This document shows positions 10,264-21,117 of a DNA stretch of 35,522 bases, one piece after another (positions within the stretch are counted from its first letter, which is position 1; the number at the start of each line of letters is the position of its first letter). A program made the position numbers and the translations under genes. Source of the stretch: Wuchereria bancrofti (Eukaryota > Nematoda > Chromadorea > Rhabditida > Onchocercidae); NCBI GenBank assembly GCA_005281725.1, contig SSBO01000023.1, forward strand, positions 6,375 to 41,896, written 5' to 3'. A model generated the notes under the pieces. It ran no database searches and had not been told where the DNA came from. It saw only the letters and a program-made list of their open reading frames with translations.

Positions 10264-13200
10264 ATGGCCGAGGGTGAAGAGTTATTTTTAATTGATAACA
10301 GCCCAGATACGTCTCTTGTGGATGAAGAAACCAATGATGATGTATCAGGTTACTTCTAAACTTAATTACTTATATTTCATGATTAAATTGTTCGAAATTT
10401 CAATATATTTTATTAGCTTACTAATTTTTGAATAATTCGTTTATTTTTCACTCTTAATGGACATATTTTCAATGTAATAAATTGATTTCATAATCAGTCT
10501 TTATTATTGCTTTTTTTATCCCGAATTTCATGTAAAAAAAGAAAATTAAATTTATCCACTTTTTTACAAAATTAAGTTTATTACTTCTACTAATTCATCC
10601 AATAATAAATGCTTAATGATATTAGCGATTTTTTTATTGTGATAAAAATATGACTGATATCTCTTTTCCTAGCTTTGTCATTTTGTCATCTTTAGAACTA
10701 AGACAAAAAGGCAAATTGATAAGGGAAATATGTTGTATGTTTGGTATTCCTTATTTATACACATTTTTTTTTAAATGATGCTTGAAATTTTAGATGTTTT
10801 GTTAAAATCGAAGACACCGTCCCAAAAAGTAACAGTGACCCGTGCAACATCGCATTAATCGCGTGTTTTATTTTTCTTACTGTAATTTAATTTAGCTGAT
10901 ATGTTTCATGGATAATTCTTTCATTTGAATAAATCTACATCAATAAAAATTGAATTATTAAATATGTCATTTATGAATTAGTTCAGTTCAATTATCAACC
11001 TGAATGAACTATGAAAAGGAAAGAGAATGAAACATTTTGAGTAATGCAATTAATAAATTTTTTAATAGTTTTTTTTTTTGTTATTATTCTCTGGATATAT
11101 GGGAATAGTATGAGGAAATTATTATAATTGCTAGATTATAATGTAAAATTATGCTGTCATTAATTATTATACGAATTTTGTTGATAACTAATAATTTTAT
11201 TGTTGAAAGGAACATCTATGTATGAATATCTATAAGACAAAATTTTATTTTAATAGTCATTTCATTTGAATGGTTCCTATTTTCAATCATTAAAATTGCG
11301 CATTTTTCAGCTGCAATAAATAAAGTATTTGGTGAAGTGTACAATTCACGAGGGAAATTGAATGATATGTATCGTCGGAAAGCTGTTAATTCGTTACATA
11401 TTACGGAATCAATACCGGAACATGTCACACAACTTGATTTCATATCATTAATTCCCAGCGAACTTCGAACTGATCAGCGAATTGTCATCGATTTGGTCAA
11501 ACGTTTATCGGAAGCAGCTCGGCATCGACAGCGAATTGCTCGGGCTAATTTCATATATCGTAATGAAGCACAACGTTTGTCAGAAATTTTTCGGCTAGTT
11601 GTAAATAATATTTCAAGTTTCTTTTTTTTTTTAAATGAGAAGAAATAAACTTGAATTGTTCAGTTTTTTCGCAAGATTGATTCATTCACTCTTGTTGCTG
11701 TCATTCCTTTTTTTTCTTTTTTTTTTTCTCATCTTAGGTTAAATGCTTTCACTTTAGGATTTGAGGCCAGATTTCATACTGAGAAACAACTGTATTCTGA
11801 AAATGTTGTTTAATTGAACAGTTCAGATTTTGAGTAAAAGAAGTAACGCTTGAAAATAAAACTATATTTAATTAAGTTAATAATAATAATAGATTTTTTT
11901 GGTTTGGAATTATGTCTTCCAGTGTTGATGCTATATGTAGTTAGGATAAGAGGAATGATGTTATTTTGTAACTTTGACTGATTGTTTATATTGCAGTGAA
12001 TGTGCTCATCGCGAAGAGCAATGCATTCGACTTGCTAAATTAATAAGTGATGTACGTAGCGAACGTCAATGGAAAGGTAGTATGCCAAGTGTGGAATGGT
12101 TTTTACGACGTAAGAAAGGTGTCATTTCGTCAAAGGCTCAAAAAATGGGTTAATTTACCACTTTAATTTAGTCTCTACCTTCTTATTTTTATTCCTTTTT
12201 TTTGCATCAAAATCTCATAAACATATTCCTATTAAATAAAATAATGTTTGTTGAGGGTTTTGCTAGCATTTGTTTAAAGAATAGCTAAATGGAAATCTTT
12301 GAAATGCTGAAATATAATCTTATGGTAAACTAATCTGGAATAGTTATTCATAGGTTTGTAAGTCTCAGATATGAATTAAGTGATTTTACTAATATGATGA
12401 AACATATAATTTGGGACTTTCTTCGCTTTACTTGTACTGCAAAGGCGTTTATTCATAAATATATATTTCCACTCTTTTGTTAGATAATTTCTCACTGTAA
12501 CTCTTCTTTTTTATTCAAAATATCTCAAAATAGAATTTCATGAACAAGTTGTTTTGATTGTCATGCATACTTATTTATGATCCCAAAAATAAATGATTAA
12601 AACGTAGTTTGTTGCTCGTGGAGTGAGTAGTCATAGCAAGTCGATAAATTATGGATAGTTGAGGAGAAAACAGTTCGTTTATCATTTCTTATCCTTTATT
12701 TATATTTTCCAAGAACACACGCTTAGATTGAATTTCAAATTCTGTTAATTAAAAGTGTGACAAATTCGAAATATCATAGTGAAAGTTTCTTCTGACAAAT
12801 TAGTAAAAAGTGAGGTGAATATAGTTATTATATATTATTAGGTTATCCACTGACAACTTATATTACTCTTGTTTTTTTCTTTTTTTCAAACATTAACAGA
12901 GAAGTTGATTAATTCATTAATAAAAATATACAAAGGATAATTTGATGTAAATATTTATTAAATTATGACATTTACAGATGTATTTATTCACATGTGTGGC
13001 ACATTTTTTAGACATAAGATAAAAAAACTCATTATGACAACATTTTATACAGTTTAGCAGAGTTATACAATTATGAATACTTCGCGTTTTTGTTTTTTTT
13101 TTTCATATATTTTAGGAAAGAAAGAAATTAAAAAGAAATGCGAAAAATAAAAATTAGAACAGATTATGTAGTGATAAATCTTTTTTGCTTTTCAATCAAA

Positions 13201-15195
13201 ATGTTAGTACAAAACAATTATCATCGGAGTTTTAGATCAACAAGCAGCTGGCCCGGCAGCTCCGAATAAACTTAAACGTTTGTTAGAAATTTCCAAAACT
13301 TCAAATGGTGGTGAGGAACGATTAAAAGTACCAAAAAGTGTTAGTTTTTTAATTCATTTCTTTCAATTCTTATTTTCCCTTTGGTGCTTTAACCGTTTGA
13401 CGTATATGTATTTTCAAGTAACTTGATTTCTTTTTCCAATTCAGGAATTTGAATCACCTGATGAATCCGGTAACTATACAAATTATTTGAAGCAAGTTTT
13501 TTTGAATCCAGCTGCAAGTTTTCCTCACAATGAGAAGCAAAATTTGGAAATGAAAATTGAACCGGAAACATCAACAGGAACATCTACAGCGATGGGAAGT
13601 CCAAATGGTGTTAGCACTACAATTATTAGCACCGAAGAATTGCATTTTCCCAGCAGCTCCAATTTAGAATCAGGTAAGTTTTTGCAAACTTCTATTTTTC
13701 AATATAGTTTTAGAATTATATGAATTAGAATAAGAAAAACTTTTGATGAATACTATGTCATTATCTTNTTTTTTTTTCATATATTTTAGGAAAGAAAGAA
13801 ATTAAAAAGAAATGCGAAAAATAAAAATTAGAACAGATTATGTAGNNNNNNNNNNNNNNNNNNNNNNNNNNNNNNNNNNNNNNNNNNNNNNNNNNNNNNN
13901 NNNNNNNNNNNNNNNNNNNNNNNNNNNNNNNNNNNNNNNNNNNNNNNNNNNNNNNNNNNNNNNNNNNNNNNNNAGCTCCGAATAAACTTAAACGTTTGTT
14001 AGAAATTTCCAAAACTTCAAATGGTGGTGAGGAACGATTAAAAGTACCAAAAAGTGTTAGTTTTTTAATTCATTTCTTTCAATTCTTATTTTCCCTTTGG
14101 TGCTTTAACAAAAATATAATGTTTGACGTATATGTATTTTCAAGTAACTTGATTTATTTCTTCAATTCAGGAATTTGAATCACCTGATGAATCCGGTAAC
14201 TATACAAATTATTTGAAGCAAGTTTTTTTGAATCCAGCTGCAAGTTTTCCTCACAATGAGAAGCAAAATTTGGAAATGAAAATTGAACCGGAAACATCAA
14301 CAGGAACATCTACAGCGATGGGAAGTCCAAATGGTGTTAGCACTACAATTATTAGCACCGAAGAATTGCATTTTCCCAGCAGCTCCAATTTAGAATCAGG
14401 TAAGTTTTTGCAAACTTCTATTTTTCAATATAGTTTTAGAATTATATGAATTAGAATAAGAAAAACTTTTGATGAATACTATGTCATTATCTTCTTTTTT
14501 CAGTAATTTAGCTTTTATACCTGTTATCTCAGGCTTGATTTTTTGACAATCAAGATTGTTTGAAATTTACAAGTAGTTTGCTGACTCTTATTTTCATCTA
14601 CACTGATTAACTTTTATCCCAGAGGACAAGATTGCAATATGAATTGTTCGATAATTTAATTTTTCATTTTATATATGATTAAAAAGAAAAACGTTTAATT
14701 GACCGTTGAATGTCTAAGTCCAAGTTTCTTTCACCTTTTCAATATATTTTGATATATGCTACTTCATAGTTGCAAGAAGGTTCCTTGAAAGCACTGTTTC
14801 TTTCGTGGCGCTGAGTTAGTATTCTTTACTTTTTGATTACTCAAAATATTGATACTCATATCCTGTATGAACGAACTAAATTCAAAAATACTGGTTTGCT
14901 TTATTTATTTTTTGCAAAGAAATTTAATAAATATATTATAGGCTTATTGGTAAACACAGTTACATCACAAATGTTGCCGAATTCATTGGATCGAAATGTT
15001 GCAATTGAGAAATTAGAAACGTATTTCAGTCGTAGTACTCCGGATCAAATACGACAATATATGTTACGATTGCGGCAAGCAGCTAATCGACGTCTTGCAG
15101 AGCAAGCGGTTGATTTAATTTCAACATTGAGTAGTGAGGAACGTGCACAATTTTTAAATGATATTGATAGCGATGGTACTGCCGGTTTTAATTGA
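10264..15195 (+). CDS. Six-exon gene, putative nuclear protein, about 369 aa
   Basis: Exons: 10264-10348, 11311-11597, 11997-12148, 13236-13339, 13445-13673 (repeated at 14171-14399) and 14942-15195. Phases agree at every junction except exon 2/3. The start peptide is MAEGEELFLIDNSPDTSL. Exon 2 is helical and basic (MYRRKAVNSLHIT, VKRLSEAARHRQRIARANF). Exon 3 holds two Cys and ends FLRRKKGVISSKAQKM. Exons 4-5 are a low-complexity Ser/Thr/Asn linker with MKIEPE, which matches the SUMO-acceptor consensus. Exon 6 is a helical module (IEKLETYFSRSTPDQIRQYM, ANRRLAEQAVDLISTLSSEE) ending in TGA. Exon 2 ends in phase 0 but exon 3 starts in phase 2; one T fewer in the T5 run at 11587-11591 restores the frame, giving 370 codons including the stop. 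Basic helices plus the SUMO-like site suggest a chromatin or transcription protein, but I do not recognise the family. Confidence 0.75.
10349..11310 (+). other. Intron 1 of the six-exon gene
   Basis: Bounded by CAG|GTTACT and CATTTTTCAG. No nested gene is seen on either strand. Confidence 0.6.
12149..13235 (+). other. Intron 3 of the six-exon gene
   Basis: Donor ATGG|GTTAAT and acceptor GTTTTAG. The donor lies inside an apparent GGT-TAA stop, which splicing removes. AT-rich with no nested gene. Confidence 0.6.
13769..14493 (+). repeat. Second haplotype copy of exons 4-5, with a 128-bp N gap
   Basis: After the N at 13768 the sequence repeats 13095-13767. Bases 13846-13973 are N and stand for only about 86 bases of the first copy. 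Exon 4 (partial, 13974-14055) and exon 5 (14171-14399) look identical to 13258-13339 and 13445-13673. The intron between them differs: AACCGTTTGACG near 13390 becomes AACAAAAATATAATGTTTGACG near 14107, a net 10-base gain, with further changes before the acceptor. Identical exons and a variable intron indicate two alleles placed in series, so only one copy belongs in the gene. Confidence 0.85.
14494..14941 (+). other. Intron 5 of the six-exon gene
   Basis: Ends in ATATATTATAG before exon 6. No nested feature is seen. Confidence 0.5.
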
Positions 15196-15523
15196 TTCTT
15201 GCTAATGTGTTTGAAGTCATAATGATTTTTGAAGTCGTAATGCTTAAAATTCTTTACTTTGTACGTGGAATTTGGAATTTCGGATGTAATAGCATATATG
15301 AAGTTTAGCTGCATTTATTGTTTTAAAATTACTTTGCTCCAGTATAGTATAAGTTATCTAAAAAAGGAATTTTCATGCTTTGAAGAATTGGTTACTAATA
15401 ATTTCTGTGAAATTATTTTTCTATAAAATTCCTGTGAAACGTGATATTGCAGAATTGCTTTTCGTCAAATTAATCTATTGTACATGTCGAAATGTAATTT
15501 GCTTGTAATTGATTATTCCGTTA
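15196..15523. other. 3' UTR and spacer
   Basis: Lies between the TGA of the six-exon gene and the proposed first exon of Sushi gene 1. An AATAAA lies further on, at 15744 and again near 15849. The first would place the six-exon gene's 3' end inside Sushi gene 1, so the transcript boundary is unresolved. Confidence 0.35.
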
Positions 15524-16852
15524 ATGCATCCTCTGAAATTACTGTACATATTAATCCTACGTGCGATAAATTTATGATCACATAAGTTGTTAAGGTAAGT
15601 GTTGCATTTTATGAAACTACTTAACATTCAACATCTTTATAAAATGTCAAAAAACTGGATATTGAATTGTGACAAGCAATTTTTATTCCGCTGAAACTTG
15701 ACTGAATTTTGAAGAAAAGGACTTTTGAGAAATTTTCACTTTAAATAAAACTGAAGTGTTTAATATAATGAAATTTATAATCCTTAAAATCCTTCATTAC
15801 CCTCCTATACTATAGGCTTTTCATGGTTTATCCTTTTTTTTCCATCTCAATAAAATGTGATTAAATTATTTATGCAAATTCTATTTGCTTTTTATTTCCT
15901 GTATAATCATTTCATCGCTTTTTTCAATGAAATTTGATAGACTGATTGGAATCTGTGCAAAACTGTGTGTTTGACGTTTTCTGCAGGCTTTTTTTTCATA
16001 TTATTTAAGTGTCCCGAAATCAAACTTCCAAGCATTCCGGAAGCAAACTGTAGTAATTTAATTTTTCATCGGTGAATAATGCTTGGTTTGTACGTCAATT
16101 ACGCATTTAGCAGATTCGATGAGTTTATTACCCAAGTTTGTACGTCCAAGTTTGTACGTCAATTACACATTTAGCAGATTCAATGAGTTTATAGAATTTG
16201 TCGTGGAATGTATTAACTGCCAGATATTTTATTTTGCCTCAAACTTGGGTAATTAAACCAACAAATCAACATTATAACAACGCGCAACAAATACATATAA
16301 TATAATTATAAAACACTAAAATATTATCAAAAATCACCCAGAAACGTAGAATGAATGGTAGTGGGGATGGTTGGTTAATTTATATACCGAACTAAACTGA
16401 CAACTGGAAATCCGGCGGAGAACATTTGATTGATGTAAAACAAAGATTGCTAACAAAGGGTTTTTTATTGTGTGAGAAGGAAGTAATTAGCATAATGGCC
16501 TAAAGATCTAGACATAGATTGATTACAAATGCGAAATTATTCAGTGATTGACTTATCAGACATCTGGCAATAAAATATTAGGATTTGAATGTAATTTAAA
16601 GGTGTCGTCTTTACGACAATCATTGTTGCATCATTAAGCTTTAATTTATCACTTTTATCTGTTTTCTACGAAATAATTTTTAAAAGAACATGAAGTTTTC
16701 AGCCACCAAAAATTGATATTGGTACCATAATAACCGTTGTATGTCAACCTGGACAACGTCTTCTTGGTAATGCGAAATCTAAATGTACAGGTAGCATATG
16801 GAAGCCAACTTTGGGAAAATGTGTTGATAAGGATAAAGCGATAATAATTTGA
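15524..16852 (+). CDS. Sushi gene 1: small secreted single-Sushi/CCP protein, about 90 aa
   Basis: Proposed exons: 15524-15560 (MHPLKLLYILIL), 15987-16071 (acceptor TTCTGCAG; FKCPEIKLPSIPEANCSNLI) and 16703-16852 (acceptor GTTTTCAG). The last exon encodes DIGTIITVVCQPGQRLLGN then CTGSIWKPTLGKCVD and ends in TGA. Cys1, Cys2, Cys3, Trp, Pro and Cys4 are in the Sushi/CCP order, a disulphide-bonded extracellular module. Exon 2 ends in phase 2 and exon 3 needs one extra A in the CCAAAAATT run at 16707-16711 to stay in frame. With that base the segment from LI to Cys2 has the same 19-residue length as in the paralogue at 21612-23953, good support for a homopolymer error. The signal exon is the weakest part, with a poor donor (GTGCGA) and an Arg inside the hydrophobic stretch. 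Confidence 0.6.
16086..16191 (+). repeat. 42-bp direct repeat plus 14-bp tandem in a Sushi intron
   Basis: Bases 16086-16127 recur at 16150-16191 with two mismatches (ACGCAT/ACACAT and TTCGAT/TTCAAT). Between them CCAAGTTTGTACGT occurs twice in tandem (16132-16145 and 16146-16159). The unit junction contains ATTACCCAAGTTTG-like sequence, related to SL1. Confidence 0.8.
16238..16259 (-). ncRNA. Exact 22-nt SL1 spliced-leader sequence, antisense in intron 2 of Sushi gene 1
   Basis: Read on the minus strand from 16259 to 16238, all 22 bases match nematode SL1 (begins GGTTTAATTACC, ends AAGTTTGAG). A chance match of this length is negligible. A functional SL RNA gene has the donor GT right after the leader, the rest of the roughly 100-nt RNA and an Sm site. 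Here the next bases are GC (GAG|GCAAAATAAAA), and I see no Sm-like AATTTTGG and no strong stem-loops. This is therefore more likely an SL RNA pseudogene or the 5' end of a reverse-transcribed, trans-spliced mRNA than an active SL RNA gene. Confidence 0.75.
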
Positions 16853-18325
16853 ATTATCATTTTACCTCAATTAATCACAAAAAATCTTTTGTTGCCTTAT
16901 TTTCAATTCCAAATTAGAATTATTAACTTTTCGTTTCATATTGACTAATTATAATGTATACAAAAAAAAGGTAAAAAAAAAAATCTTTTCGATTGATAAA
17001 AATTTTTTCAACACCTTCTGGTTCTACCTGTATGAAATTACGATGAGTTCCATAATAGCCATGTTTAAATTGCTTTGGCTAATTGTAATTCTGGCCCGGA
17101 ACTTATGCATACTTTTGCCTTTGAATAATAATAAACTAAAATTTTAATCACTGAAAAGTTACAGCCCTATTGTCTCATTCATTTGGTCAAATATCACATT
17201 GCATTTTCATCTTAAGTAATTGATCTTCTAGGAAAATTCTATTTTTTAAAATTTAGTTGTTTAAACAATAGTATATCAATGGTTGATGTAAATTCCTTTA
17301 TCAAAAAGCACACTTGCGCTTATTAACCATCTATTTGATGTACAATCATCAGAGTAATTAGTTTAATTATCAATGATTCCTGAGTATATCTAAGAATTTA
17401 TTAAACTTGAATCAAAGCAGTATGTTTACAAGTGTCCTCAACAATCACTTTTTGCTTTGATTATCAAATATGCAAATGATATTATTAATGGGATTCACTC
17501 TTATCACTCATTTAATTAGATAATGGTTAATATTTGCTAATAAATTACATTGTCTTTGTTTTACTAATTATTAATATCGGATTTTAGGACCAAATGATAT
17601 AAACTCATTCTGCTCTTTAATAAAACATTATTAATGAAATAAATTATCAAAAAAATTAGAAAGCAGCTGGAAATAATTGTGCAAATTTTTGTCAACAAAT
17701 AATTTTTTTTTTATGAGAAATAAAATTGTATATAGGATGATAATATAAGAATATAATCAAATGGTCGATTAGAAAAAAAGCCTAGCAGGAAGTAAGTAAA
17801 TAAAATGATAACTATTTGAAATCAAGTATATAACTTTTACCACTCATTTAATTCAGTAATTACATGATGCAAAAATATGAAAAACTGGTTATTTCCGATT
17901 TGACCGTTGTATTTCAGATAAATAGTGTTATACTTTTATATGTTGCAAATGTCTATTTAATTCTTTAATAAATGGTAGACATATTTTTGCTGCAAATCTG
18001 ATGAAAAAGTGATCTATAAACATTCAATTTTATTATTATTGAAATGATTTGATTAGATATGATAATTGATTAGATGTTTGTTATCTTTGGTTTATTACAT
18101 GCTTTTTAATCTATTAACAATTATCTTACCTCTCATATTTTGTTGCTTTAGTTCAATATTTCAAATTGTTATGAAAATAATGTTTGGGGAAATTTATTCA
18201 AATATCATTTTTGATAAATGAACAAAAAAAATTTTTTTTCTGATATTAACTTGATATTATAAATGAAATTAACGGAATAAATGATTGTTTTGCTTATCTT
18301 ACCAGAAAAGCATTCACTTCTTTTC
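16853..18325. other. Intergenic stretch between the two Sushi genes
   Basis: AT-rich. A plus-strand frame at 16941-17147 contains a signal-peptide-like string (MFKLLWLIVILARN) but has no exon partners. Bases from 17504 on are repeated in later pieces. Confidence 0.4.
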
Positions 18326-19141
18326 AGACTGTAGCAAAAATCCATCAAAATGATTGTTTACAACATATTAGCATATGGATTAATTGCAAATGTCATAGGA
18401 GGTTAGTGTTTTTTTTTTTGAATATTATCAATTTATGAATTTTGAATACTATCAAATTATGTGACATTAACTGCTAGTAACTCTGCTTCTGCCTTTTCCG
18501 TGTTCCATTCAAACTTTTTCAATATTTCACTTAAAATTTTGCTTGTTATCTAATTTTATTTCTCATTTTCTTTGTCACATGAAGTGAAATAACTATTAAT
18601 CATTCCTTCGGCATTGAAATAGTGAAATGATAAAGTTATTTTCCAAAATTTTGACACATTGTCTCATGTCTTATCGTTATGTTATTGTTAAATGCAGGAT
18701 TTAATTTGAGAGGGTTTCTCGAGAATTTAAAAAACTACCTAAGTTCAGTAATTTTATCTTCATTTTAAGCTAATGATATAAATATTACGATTATAGCAAC
18801 GTATAATTGTCGCGGAACTCGAAATAATCTCGCCAACCTCCAAATAACTTACAAAATATATCAAATAAAATTGTATTAATTCATAGTACTAAAATTCGTT
18901 TTAATTAAACATTAGAAAAAAAAACATTGGAAATTATACATCATGTAAGCAATCATTATTCCAACACTCATCTTCCCATTGTAGTTGAGCTTATCTGCTT
19001 GTCTAGACATTTTCATCTGATAACAAAGGATTTTATGTTGGATAAAGGGTATGTATGTGCATTGTTTAATGTTTTTTTTTTACTCGACTAAAGCAATATT
19101 TGTCTCTTTTAATTTTAATATAATATTATTTTCACCGATTT
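17504..19141 (+). repeat. Overlap unit, first copy (1,638 bp)
   Basis: Recurs at 19143-20780 immediately after the N at 19142, with no difference seen. It holds the Sushi gene 2 trans-splice acceptor (18321-18327), exon 1 (18350-18401) and the start of the foldback element (from 18806). It stops exactly at the N, so it is an unmerged contig overlap. Confidence 0.85.
18350..18401 (+). other. Redundant copy of Sushi gene 2 exon 1
   Basis: Encodes MIVYNILAYGLIANVIG with donor GGAG|GTTAGT, identical to 21612-21663. Because the contig ends at 19141 the later exons are not reached. In a de-duplicated sequence this is the same exon, not a separate gene. Confidence 0.8.
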
Positions 19142-19142
19142 N

Positions 19143-21116
19143 TCACTCATTTAATTAGATAATGGTTAATATTTGCTAATAAATTACATTGTCTTTGTTT
19201 TACTAATTATTAATATCGGATTTTAGGACCAAATGATATAAACTCATTCTGCTCTTTAATAAAACATTATTAATGAAATAAATTATCAAAAAAATTAGAA
19301 AGCAGCTGGAAATAATTGTGCAAATTTTTGTCAACAAATAATTTTTTTTTTATGAGAAATAAAATTGTATATAGGATGATAATATAAGAATATAATCAAA
19401 TGGTCGATTAGAAAAAAAGCCTAGCAGGAAGTAAGTAAATAAAATGATAACTATTTGAAATCAAGTATATAACTTTTACCACTCATTTAATTCAGTAATT
19501 ACATGATGCAAAAATATGAAAAACTGGTTATTTCCGATTTGACCGTTGTATTTCAGATAAATAGTGTTATACTTTTATATGTTGCAAATGTCTATTTAAT
19601 TCTTTAATAAATGGTAGACATATTTTTGCTGCAAATCTGATGAAAAAGTGATCTATAAACATTCAATTTTATTATTATTGAAATGATTTGATTAGATATG
19701 ATAATTGATTAGATGTTTGTTATCTTTGGTTTATTACATGCTTTTTAATCTATTAACAATTATCTTACCTCTCATATTTTGTTGCTTTAGTTCAATATTT
19801 CAAATTGTTATGAAAATAATGTTTGGGGAAATTTATTCAAATATCATTTTTGATAAATGAACAAAAAAAATTTTTTTTCTGATATTAACTTGATATTATA
19901 AATGAAATTAACGGAATAAATGATTGTTTTGCTTATCTTACCAGAAAAGCATTCACTTCTTTTCAGACTGTAGCAAAAATCCATCAAAATGATTGTTTAC
20001 AACATATTAGCATATGGATTAATTGCAAATGTCATAGGAGGTTAGTGTTTTTTTTTTTGAATATTATCAATTTATGAATTTTGAATACTATCAAATTATG
20101 TGACATTAACTGCTAGTAACTCTGCTTCTGCCTTTTCCGTGTTCCATTCAAACTTTTTCAATATTTCACTTAAAATTTTGCTTGTTATCTAATTTTATTT
20201 CTCATTTTCTTTGTCACATGAAGTGAAATAACTATTAATCATTCCTTCGGCATTGAAATAGTGAAATGATAAAGTTATTTTCCAAAATTTTGACACATTG
20301 TCTCATGTCTTATCGTTATGTTATTGTTAAATGCAGGATTTAATTTGAGAGGGTTTCTCGAGAATTTAAAAAACTACCTAAGTTCAGTAATTTTATCTTC
20401 ATTTTAAGCTAATGATATAAATATTACGATTATAGCAACGTATAATTGTCGCGGAACTCGAAATAATCTCGCCAACCTCCAAATAACTTACAAAATATAT
20501 CAAATAAAATTGTATTAATTCATAGTACTAAAATTCGTTTTAATTAAACATTAGAAAAAAAAACATTGGAAATTATACATCATGTAAGCAATCATTATTC
20601 CAACACTCATCTTCCCATTGTAGTTGAGCTTATCTGCTTGTCTAGACATTTTCATCTGATAACAAAGGATTTTATGTTGGATAAAGGGTATGTATGTGCA
20701 TTGTTTAATGTTTTTTTTTTACTCGACTAAAGCAATATTTGTCTCTTTTAATTTTAATATAATATTATTTTCACCGATTTTTCTTTTTGATGTTATGAAA
20801 CAATGAAACAGATGTTCAATAACTTTCGGATTGACTTTCTTTAGAGAATTATTAGATTAAGCAATCTTACTAGATGTTGTGAAAGTTGGGATTCAGTCTG
20901 AATATAATTTTCGTATGCTCAAAGTCCTTCTTTGTTTGTTATTGTAGTTGGTGTAGATGAATGCGTTGAATGATAGGTCTGTTGTAACGATTTTATTTGG
21001 CTAACACCCACAATATATAGATATTAATCTATATCAACAATACTGATAATTTCGCAGAATATCTACGAATGAGATGAAGAAAATGGATGAACGAATATAT
21101 TGATGGTGAAATGAAT
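19143..21116 (+). repeat. Overlap unit, second piece
   Basis: Bases 19143-20780 repeat 17504-19141. Then 20781-21116 extends further into the foldback element and stops at the N at 21117. Bases 19495-21116 recur at 21118-22739 (1,622 bp). It contains another copy of Sushi gene 2 exon 1 at 19989-20040. Confidence 0.85.
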
Positions 21117-21117
21117 N

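Noticed and set aside
11216..11443. 75-codon minus-strand frame
   Set aside because: Antisense shadow of exon 2 of the six-exon gene.
15045..15314. 89-codon minus-strand frame
   Set aside because: Antisense shadow of exon 6 of the six-exon gene.
16941..17147. 68-codon frame with a signal-peptide-like stretch
   Set aside because: No donor leading in phase to a Sushi exon. A better first exon with a trans-splice site exists at 18350 and 21612.
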